A stretch of 10,945 bases of DNA from an uncultured Phascolarctobacterium sp. Its GTDB lineage: Bacteria; Bacillota; Negativicutes; Acidaminococcales; Acidaminococcaceae. Positions 5,330 to 10,945 of the stretch are shown here, piece after piece; the stretch's first letter is position 1; each line of letters opens with the position of its first letter. A program made the translations under genes and the position numbers. The stretch is from the NCBI GenBank assembly GCA_900554395.1, contig USHB01000030.1:1-10945 (forward strand), in the 5' to 3' direction. Under the pieces are notes generated by a model. That model was not told the origin of the DNA, made no database searches, and saw nothing but the letters and a program-made list of their open reading frames with translations.

Positions 5330-7654
5330 TTAATCCTCCAATGCTATTTTTAACACCTCGTCCATGTGTTTAACAGGTATAAAAGTCATTTTTTCGCGCA
5401 CGTTTTTGGGCAGTTCGTCCAAATCCTGCTCATTTTTGGCAGGCATAATAATGGTTTTTACGCCGTAACGGTGCGCCGCCAAAAATTTCTCTTTAATACC
5501 GCCTACCGGCAATACCCTGCCGGAAAGGGTGATTTCACCGGTCATGGCAATATCTTTTTTTACCTTGCGGCCGGTTAATGCCGATACCATTGCCGTTACC
5601 ATTGTAATACCGGCAGAAGGCCCGTCTTTCGGAATGGCGCCTTCCGGCAGATGAATATGAATATCAGTGGTTTCGTAAAAATCTTTGGCAAGGCCAAGTT
5701 CGTCCGCACGGCTGCGGATATAGGTATAACCTGCCTGCGCGGATTCCTTCATTACATCGCCAAGCTGACCTGTAAGCACAAGATGGCCTTTGCCTTTGCA
5801 GGCAACAACTTCAACTTTTAAAAGTTCGCCGCCGACACGGGTCCAGGCAAGGCCGGTGCAAATACCGGCTGCGGCTTCAAGGCTTACGTCATCTTCAAGG
5901 TAAATAACTTTGCCTAAATATTTATGCAGGTTTTTAGCCGTTACTTTTGCTGTTTTGGCTTCGCCGTTTACAATGCGGTGAGCAGTTTTGCGGCAAACAG
6001 CGGCAATTTTGCGTTCCAGGCTGCGCACACCGGCTTCGCGTGTATAACCGCGGATGATGAGGCGCAGCGCGTCTTCGGTAATAGTAAGCGTTTTGGCGCT
6101 TAAACCGTTATTGGCGCGTTCTTTCGGCAAAAGATGCAGTTCGGCAATCTTTACTTTTTCGTCTTCGGTATAGCTTGAAAGCTGTACTACTTCCATGCGG
6201 TCCAAAAGCGCAGGCGGAATGGTTTCCACGGTATTAGCGGTTACAATCCAGAACACCTGCGACAAATCAAACGGAAGTTCCACATAATGGTCGCTGAAAG
6301 TATTGTTCTGTTCCGGGTCAAGCACTTCAAGCAGTGCAGAAGCCGGGTCGCCGCGGAAATCGGACGACATTTTATCTACTTCATCCAGCAAAAATACCGG
6401 GTTCATTACGCCGCAGGTCTGCATGCCGTGAATAATGCGGCCCGGCATAGCGCCGATATAGGTACGGCGGTGTCCGCGGATTTCCGCTTCATCATGCACG
6501 CCGCCCAAAGACATACGCGTAAACTTACGGTCAATAGCGCGGGCAACAGACTGCGCCAGCGAAGTTTTGCCGACGCCCGGAGGCCCGACAAGGCACAGAA
6601 TAGGGCCTTTGCCGCTCTTGGTCAGTGCGCGCACGGCAAGATATTCCAAAATGCGCTCTTTTACTTTTTCCAGACCGTAATGGTCTTTATTTAAAATCTT
6701 TTCAGCATGTTTTAAATCAAAGTTGTCTTTGCCATAAATGCCCCAGGGCAGAGCAAGCAGCGTTTCCACATAATTGCGGATAACACCGCTTTCAGCCATC
6801 ATCGGCGGCATTTTAAACAGGCGGTCAAGCTCTTTGTTCAGCTTATCGGTAACTTCGGCAGGAAGGTCACGCCCTTCCATCTGTTTTTTATATTCGTCAA
6901 CTTCTGCCTGACGTTCGTCACCTTCGCCAAGTTCTTTGTTGATTACTTTAATCTGCTCACGCAGATAATATTCACGCTGATTTTTTTCTATCTGCTTGCG
7001 TACTTCCTGCGCAATATTTTTTTCAAGTTCGGCAATTTCCAGTTCCTTGCACAAAAAGGCGTATAATTTCTGCATACGCTCTTTTACGTCGGCAAGTTCC
7101 AGCAGTTCTTCCTTCTCATCAATGCTGATGGTAAGGTAACCGGCAATAATATCGGCAATTTCACCAGCAGTAGTAATGTTTTTAAAATTAAGCATAACCT
7201 CCGTGGTTACTTTTTTGCCGGTAATAAGCCATTTTTCAAAACTCTGCAAAAGCACGCGGCGCATAGCTTCGGTTTCAGCGTTTTCTTCCGGCTCAATGCT
7301 TTCAAAAGGCTGCACAAACCCTTCAAGGTAGGTGTCCTTAAACGGTGCATCTATAACGGATGTAAGCTGTACGCGGTTAATACCCTGTATCAAAATGCGC
7401 TGGGCTCCGCTTGGCAGTTTTAAAAGCTGTTTAATTTCGGCAACAACGCCAAAAGCGTATAAATCTTCACGCTTCGGGTCTGCAGTTTCGGCATCGCGCT
7501 GCGTAACAAGCAGAATTTTTTTATCGTTCTGCATAGCTGCGTTAACCGCATTTATTGATTTATCCCTGCCGACGTCAAGGTTTACCGTCATTCCCGGGAA
7601 AACGATAATGCCCCTTAACGCCAGCAACGGCATTAATTGTCCTGATGCTTCCAT
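5330..7654 (-). CDS. lon: ATP-dependent protease Lon (LonA type)
   Basis: 774 residues from the ATG at 7654, about the length of B. subtilis LonA. Lon is a cytosolic homohexamer that unfolds and degrades damaged and short-lived regulatory proteins. Domains in order: the N-terminal substrate-binding domain beginning at [16 protein letters not shown] (residues 7-22) to about 200; a coiled-coil linker; the AAA+ module with Walker A GPPGVGKT (about 350-360) and Walker B FLLDEVDK; and the C-terminal protease with the Ser-Lys dyad, Ser680 in PKDGPSAG and Lys723 in GGIKEK. Start choice is not certain: an ATG at 7666 has AGGGGG touching it with no spacer, 7654 lies 12 nt from that run, and 7633 has AGGA 6 nt upstream. 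The gene is separated from clpX by a terminator and has its own promoter. Confidence 0.97.
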   Translation of the reverse strand: MEASGQLMPLLALRGIIVFPGMTVNLDVGRDKSINAVNAAMQNDKKILLVTQRDAETADPKREDLYAFGVVAEIKQLLKLPSGAQRILIQGINRVQLTSVIDAPFKDTYLEGFVQPFESIEPEENAETEAMRRVLLQSFEKWLITGKKVTTEVMLNFKNITTAGEIADIIAGYLTISIDEKEELLELADVKERMQKLYAFLCKELEIAELEKNIAQEVRKQIEKNQREYYLREQIKVINKELGEGDERQAEVDEYKKQMEGRDLPAEVTDKLNKELDRLFKMPPMMAESGVIRNYVETLLALPWGIYGKDNFDLKHAEKILNKDHYGLEKVKERILEYLAVRALTKSGKGPILCLVGPPGVGKTSLAQSVARAIDRKFTRMSLGGVHDEAEIRGHRRTYIGAMPGRIIHGMQTCGVMNPVFLLDEVDKMSSDFRGDPASALLEVLDPEQNNTFSDHYVELPFDLSQVFWIVTANTVETIPPALLDRMEVVQLSSYTEDEKVKIAELHLLPKERANNGLSAKTLTITEDALRLIIRGYTREAGVRSLERKIAAVCRKTAHRIVNGEAKTAKVTAKNLHKYLGKVIYLEDDVSLEAAAGICTGLAWTRVGGELLKVEVVACKGKGHLVLTGQLGDVMKESAQAGYTYIRSRADELGLAKDFYETTDIHIHLPEGAIPKDGPSAGITMVTAMVSALTGRKVKKDIAMTGEITLSGRVLPVGGIKEKFLAAHRYGVKTIIMPAKNEQDLDELPKNVREKMTFIPVKHMDEVLKIALED

Positions 7655-7709
7655 TGCTATTAGCATCCCCCTATTTTAAAAATCTCAAATCATATCTGGC
7701 TTTAATAAC

Positions 7710-7738
7710 ATTGTATCACAAAAGCCATATAAAACCAA
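7710..7738 (-). promoter_or_regulatory. Promoter of lon (lon-ysxC-AbrB-family operon)
   Basis: Minus-strand TTGGTT (7733-7738), 17 bp, TACAAT (7710-7715) preceded by TGA, again an extended -10. The -35 overlaps the end of the clpX terminator T-run, so terminator and promoter are packed with no gap. I see no CIRCE (TTAGCACTC/GAGTGCTAA) or obvious CtsR heptad repeat here. Confidence 0.65.
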
Positions 7739-7765
7739 AAAGGGGAAGGTTTTTCCCTCCCCCTT
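7737..7765 (-). terminator. Intrinsic terminator of tig-clpP-clpX
   Basis: On the minus strand AAGGGGGAGG (7756-7765) pairs with CCTTCCCCTT (7740-7749), 10 bp with one G-U wobble and a 6-nt loop, ending in TTTTT (7737-7741). It begins about 9 nt after the clpX stop codon. Confidence 0.88.
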
Positions 7766-7774
7766 ATTTTAATT

Positions 7775-9043
7775 TCAGCCGGCTGAAACAATCATTTTCG
7801 GTTCCGCATGGTTGCGGATGGCATCAGCCGTTACAATACATTTTACAACGTCGCTGCGTGAAGGCACTTCATACATTACGTTGCGCATTACCGACTCAAT
7901 AATGGCACGCAGGCCACGTGCGCCGGCACTGCGTTTCAGTGCTTCTTCGGCAATGGCGTCGAGCGCTTCCGGTTCAAATTCCAGTTCCACATTATCCATG
8001 GCAAGGAAATGCTGGTACTGTTTAACCAGTGCGTTTTTAGGCTCCTGCAAAATTTTAATCAGAGCAGCCTTATCAAGCGCTTCCAGTGTTACAACAACCG
8101 GCAGGCGTCCGGCAAATTCCGGTATTAAACCAAACTTCATCAAATCTTCCGGCAGCACCTTTTTAAAGGTATCCGTCAGGCTGATTTCATCTTTGGTTTT
8201 AATATCGGCACCGAAGCCAAGGTTTTTCTTGCCGGTGCGCTGGCTGATAATATTTTCCAGACCGTCAAAAGCGCCGCCGCAGATGAACAGAATATTTGTT
8301 GTGTCAATCTGCAAAAATTCCTGATGCGGATGTTTGCGCCCGCCCTGCGGCGGAACATTGGCAACCGTGCCTTCAAGAATTTTTAAAAGCGCCTGCTGTA
8401 CGCCTTCGCCCGATACATCGCGGGTTATGGAAGGATTCTCGGACTTGCGGGAAATTTTATCAATTTCATCTATGTAGATGATGCCGCGCTGAGCACGCTC
8501 AATGTCATAATCGGCATTCTGGATTAAACGCAGCAGAATGTTTTCTACGTCTTCGCCAACGTAACCGGCTTCGGTAAGCGCAGTTGCATCGGCAATGGCA
8601 AACGGAACCTGCAAAATTTTTGCCAGGGTTTGCGCCAGCAGCGTTTTGCCGCTGCCGGTAGGACCGAGCATTAAAATGTTGGATTTTTGCAGCTCAACAT
8701 CCCTTTCAGCGCCTGCATGGTTCAGTTCGTAATCAATGCGTTTATAATGGTTGTAAACGGCAACGGCGAGGGTTTTTTTAGCTTCTTCCTGACCGATGAC
8801 GTATTCATCCAAAATAGCCTTTATTTCTCTGGGTTTGGGCAGTTCTGCAATATCTGCATGCTGTACTGCTCTTGCCCGCATTTCTTCTTCAAGCATTTCA
8901 TTGCAGAGTTTTATGCACTCATCGCAAATAAACAAGTCACCTTCGCCCAAAACTTTGCTGAACATTTTGCTTACCTGCGCTTCGCGCTTGCCGCAAAATG
9001 AGCAGACAGGGGTATCGTGGTGATTGTCCCCACCGAATTTCAT
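7775..9043 (-). CDS. clpX: ClpX, ATPase subunit of the ClpXP protease
   Basis: 422 residues, essentially full length. ClpX is a hexameric AAA+ unfoldase that recognises tagged substrates such as ssrA-tagged peptides and feeds them into ClpP. Visible: N-terminal zinc-binding domain with CSFC (Cys14, Cys17) and CDEC (Cys40, Cys43); Walker A GPTGSGKT (127-134); pore loop GYVG (160-163); Walker B IYIDEIDK with Asp192/Glu193; RKH loop at 236-238; the ClpP-docking loop LGF (275-277, IGF in E. coli); sensor-2 region GARGLR near 380. The zinc-domain spacing between the Cys pairs is about four residues longer than in E. coli. I prefer the ATG at 9043, with AAGGAG (9053-9058) 9 nt upstream; an ATG at 9076 would overlap clpP and lacks such a site. 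Co-transcribed with clpP, 22 nt downstream. Confidence 0.97.
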   Translation of the reverse strand: MKFGGDNHHDTPVCSFCGKREAQVSKMFSKVLGEGDLFICDECIKLCNEMLEEEMRARAVQHADIAELPKPREIKAILDEYVIGQEEAKKTLAVAVYNHYKRIDYELNHAGAERDVELQKSNILMLGPTGSGKTLLAQTLAKILQVPFAIADATALTEAGYVGEDVENILLRLIQNADYDIERAQRGIIYIDEIDKISRKSENPSITRDVSGEGVQQALLKILEGTVANVPPQGGRKHPHQEFLQIDTTNILFICGGAFDGLENIISQRTGKKNLGFGADIKTKDEISLTDTFKKVLPEDLMKFGLIPEFAGRLPVVVTLEALDKAALIKILQEPKNALVKQYQHFLAMDNVELEFEPEALDAIAEEALKRSAGARGLRAIIESVMRNVMYEVPSRSDVVKCIVTADAIRNHAEPKMIVSAG

Positions 9044-9065
9044 TTCAAATATCTCCTTAAAGCCT

Positions 9066-9665
9066 TTATTTTTCATTTGCAGGCTGTTTACGCGTTACAA
9101 CTTCATCAATCAGGCCGTATTCTTTAGCCTGTTGGCTGGTCATATAGTTATCGCGGTCAGTGTCCTGCGCAATCTTTTCTTTGGTCTGGCCGGTATGGCG
9201 GGCGAGGATGCCGTTCATCTCGTCACGCACACGCAAAATTTCGCGTGCGGTTATTTCAATTTCAGAAGCCTGCCCCTGTACGCCGCCTAACGGCTGATGA
9301 ATCATTACTCTGGAGTACGGCAGGGCAAAACGCTTGCCCGGAGTGCCAGCAGCCAGAAGCACGGAAGCCATGCTTGCGGCCATACCCATGCAGATTGTGG
9401 AAACATCAGGCTTTATGTACTGCATAGTATCATAAATTGCCAGGCCGGCGCTTACGCTGCCGCCCGGGCTGTTGATATAGAGATGGATATCCTTATCGGG
9501 GTCTTCCGACTCTAAAAAGAGCAGCTGGGCGATAACGAGATTGGCCATAGTATCATCTATCTCGCCGGTAACAAAAACTATCCTGTCCTTTAAAAGGCGG
9601 GAATATATATCGTAAGAGCGTTCGCCGCGGTTGGATTGTTCAACAACTATTGGCACATAATTCAT
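9066..9665 (-). CDS. clpP: ClpP, proteolytic subunit of Clp proteases
   Basis: 199 residues from the ATG at 9665. ClpP is a self-compartmentalising serine peptidase that forms a tetradecameric chamber and degrades proteins unfolded by ClpX (and ClpC, if present). The catalytic triad is visible: Ser98 in GMAASMAS, His123 in MIHQPLGG, and Asp172 in DTDRDNYM, at the expected spacings. The oxyanion-hole stretch SPGGS (66-70) and the N-terminal axial-loop region ([16 protein letters not shown]) are intact. A GTG at 9674 would add three residues, but AAGGGG lies almost against it, whereas it stands about 10 nt from the ATG at 9665. The gene follows tig by about 41 nt and precedes clpX by 22 nt, so the three form one operon. 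Confidence 0.97.
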   Translation of the reverse strand: MNYVPIVVEQSNRGERSYDIYSRLLKDRIVFVTGEIDDTMANLVIAQLLFLESEDPDKDIHLYINSPGGSVSAGLAIYDTMQYIKPDVSTICMGMAASMASVLLAAGTPGKRFALPYSRVMIHQPLGGVQGQASEIEITAREILRVRDEMNGILARHTGQTKEKIAQDTDRDNYMTSQQAKEYGLIDEVVTRKQPANEK

Positions 9666-9706
9666 TATTGTCACACCCCTTTTCTGTGGTTTAACCAGTC
9701 GCTTTA

Positions 9707-10708
9707 TTATTTAGCGCTGTCAATGATTACATGGGCAGCTTTGCGGCGCAGAATGTTTGCGAGCAGCAAGCCCATGGTGCCGTTGGATTTAATAATTTTC
9801 TTAACGTCTTCAAGGCTTGCACCATGCTGGGAAGCGATAGCGGAAAGTTCGCTGTCAACGTCTTCCATGGAAACCTGAATGTTTTCAGCTTTGGCAACAG
9901 CGTCAAGAACAAGGTCGGTTTTTACGTTTTCAACAGCAGCGTCATGCTGACGTTCACGAAGCTGTTTCATATCAATGCCGCTGTACTGCATGTACTGCTG
10001 CAAAGAAAGTTTGCGTGCTTCAAGGCTCATGCGCATTTCGTCAATCATCTGGCTGATGCGGTCTTCAATCATGATTTCGGGAACTTCAAATTCAGCGTTG
10101 GCAACAGCAAGGTCAATCAATGCTTTTTCGTAAGCGATTTTAGCATTGTTTTCTGCTGCTTTCTGCATGCGTTCTTTGTAGCTTGCTCTTAATTCTTCAA
10201 CGGTTTTGCAATCGCTGTTTGCTGCTACATATTCATCGGTCAGTTCCGGCAGTTCTTTGCGTTTTACATCCTGAATGTTTACTTTGAAAATTGCCTGTTT
10301 GCCGGCAAGTTCTTTTACAAAATATTCTTCCGGGAAGGTTACGTTCACATCGGTTGAATCGCCTTTTTTAAGGCCTACGAGCTGGTCTTCAAAACCGGGG
10401 ATGAAGGAATTGGAGCCAACTTCCAGCGGATAGCCTTTGCCTTCGCCGCCGCTGAACGGTTCGCCGTCAACGGTGCCTGCAAAGTCGATAATGGCAAAAT
10501 CGCCTTTTTCAATTACAGCGCCTTCTTCAGCTTCAACCATTTTGGCATGGCGGTTGCGCAGGCCCTGTACCTGTTCTTCAACAGCTTCATCGGTAACTTC
10601 AACTGCTTCTTTTTCTACATGCAGTTCTTTGTAATCGCCAAGTTTAACTTCCGGTTTAAGGGTTACTTTAATGGTAAGTTCCATATCTTTGTTTTCTTCG
10701 ATGACCAT
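9707..10708 (-). CDS. tig: Trigger factor, central and C-terminal part (downstream of a frameshift)
   Basis: 333 codons from the first ATG after the frameshift to the stop. Trigger factor is the ribosome-bound chaperone and prolyl isomerase that first meets nascent chains. Visible here: the end of the N-terminal domain ([12 protein letters not shown], 17-27); the FKBP-like PPIase domain (about 68-150, with [14 protein letters not shown] and [11 protein letters not shown]); and the alpha-helical C-terminal chaperone arms (about 155-333). Joined with the upstream fragment it would give a protein of about 430 residues, the normal length. The ATG at 10708 has no ribosome binding site and is almost certainly an internal Met codon, not a start. 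It precedes clpP in the operon. Confidence 0.9.
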   Translation of the reverse strand: MVIEENKDMELTIKVTLKPEVKLGDYKELHVEKEAVEVTDEAVEEQVQGLRNRHAKMVEAEEGAVIEKGDFAIIDFAGTVDGEPFSGGEGKGYPLEVGSNSFIPGFEDQLVGLKKGDSTDVNVTFPEEYFVKELAGKQAIFKVNIQDVKRKELPELTDEYVAANSDCKTVEELRASYKERMQKAAENNAKIAYEKALIDLAVANAEFEVPEIMIEDRISQMIDEMRMSLEARKLSLQQYMQYSGIDMKQLRERQHDAAVENVKTDLVLDAVAKAENIQVSMEDVDSELSAIASQHGASLEDVKKIIKSNGTMGLLLANILRRKAAHVIIDSAK

Positions 10709-10945
10709 TGGACAGAGCTGTCTACTTTCGGGTCGGAAACCGGAATGAGTTTTTCCTGTTCAAGCGCTTCGGTATAGCACTGGTTTGCAACCAGTTCAAA
10801 AGCTTCTTGTTTTACAGCTTCTTTGCCATAGTGCATTTCGATAACGTTGCGGGGGGCTTTGCCTTTACGGAAGCCGGGAATGTTTACCTGGCCTGCAATT
10901 TTTGCAACGGCCTTTTTAAAGCCTTTGTTTACTTCCTCAGCGGGC
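10663..10945 (-). pseudogene. tig: Trigger factor, N-terminal ribosome-binding part (upstream of the frameshift, partial at the window edge)
   Basis: In a second frame the minus strand reads PAEEVNKGFKKAVAKIAG, then VNIPGFRKGKAPRNVIEMHYG, which contains the trigger factor signature GFRKGKAP that contacts ribosomal protein uL23, then IPVSDPKVDSSV. After that the homology jumps to the other frame at ATGGTCATCGAAGAA (near 10708); this frame runs on into nonsense and ends at TAA (10663-10665). About 18-20 N-terminal residues lie beyond the window. One base appears missing at CCAATGG (expected CCAAATGG or CCAGATGG). It is either a true disruption or a one-base sequencing/assembly error; I favour the latter because both halves are otherwise well conserved. 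Confidence 0.88.

Noticed and set aside
7667..7736. CIRCE or CtsR operator upstream of lon
   Set aside because: I looked for TTAGCACTC/GAGTGCTAA and GGTCAAA-type heptads and found no adequate match.
9066..9076. Overlap of clpX with clpP using an ATG at 9076
   Set aside because: A strong AAGGAG sits 9 nt before the internal ATG at 9043, and the extra 11 residues do not resemble known ClpX N-termini.
10700..10716. Programmed ribosomal frameshifting in tig
   Set aside because: No slippery heptamer or stimulating stem-loop is evident, and trigger factor is not known to use frameshifting.
1..10945. CRISPR array, tRNA/rRNA genes, insertion sequences, prophage ends
   Set aside because: No regularly spaced repeats, no tRNA or rRNA signatures, no transposase frame and no flanking inverted repeats were seen.

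Overview
The window looks like chromosomal DNA of a diderm Firmicute (class Negativicutes; an Acidaminococcaceae/Phascolarctobacterium-like genome is my guess, not proven). Two things point there. The gene order tig-clpP-clpX-lon-ysxC with strong AAGGAG-type ribosome binding sites is a Firmicutes arrangement. The left end, however, codes for a secreted autotransporter with an outer-membrane beta-barrel, which needs a second membrane. Every gene I can support is on the minus strand, so transcription runs from right to left.

Right part (4686-10945): a protein-quality-control block. It holds trigger factor (tig, entering from the right edge and broken by an apparent one-base deletion near 10708), clpP, clpX, an intrinsic terminator, a separate promoter, lon, and the ribosome-assembly GTPase ysxC. 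An AbrB-family membrane protein (3605-4651) follows ysxC closely and probably shares the lon transcript. Trigger factor folds nascent chains, ClpXP and Lon degrade damaged or tagged proteins, and YsxC assists 50S subunit assembly.

Middle (3031-3604): a gene-free stretch that is densely organised. Reading leftwards it holds a perfect-consensus promoter (TTGACA-17-TATAAT), a cobalamin-riboswitch-like aptamer of about 186 nt, a strong intrinsic terminator, about 120 nt with only a doubtful 25-codon ORF, and a second intrinsic terminator. No B12-related gene lies downstream before ridA, which has its own promoter, so the riboswitch appears orphaned. This is the most interesting element of the window.

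Left part (1-3030): ridA (enamine/imine deaminase) with its own promoter and terminator, then a regulatory region of about 430 nt, then the autotransporter gene reaching the left edge. The autotransporter promoter has an extended -10 and a run of seven G between -35 and -10, an arrangement known from phase-variable surface proteins elsewhere. A 12-bp direct repeat lies upstream of it.
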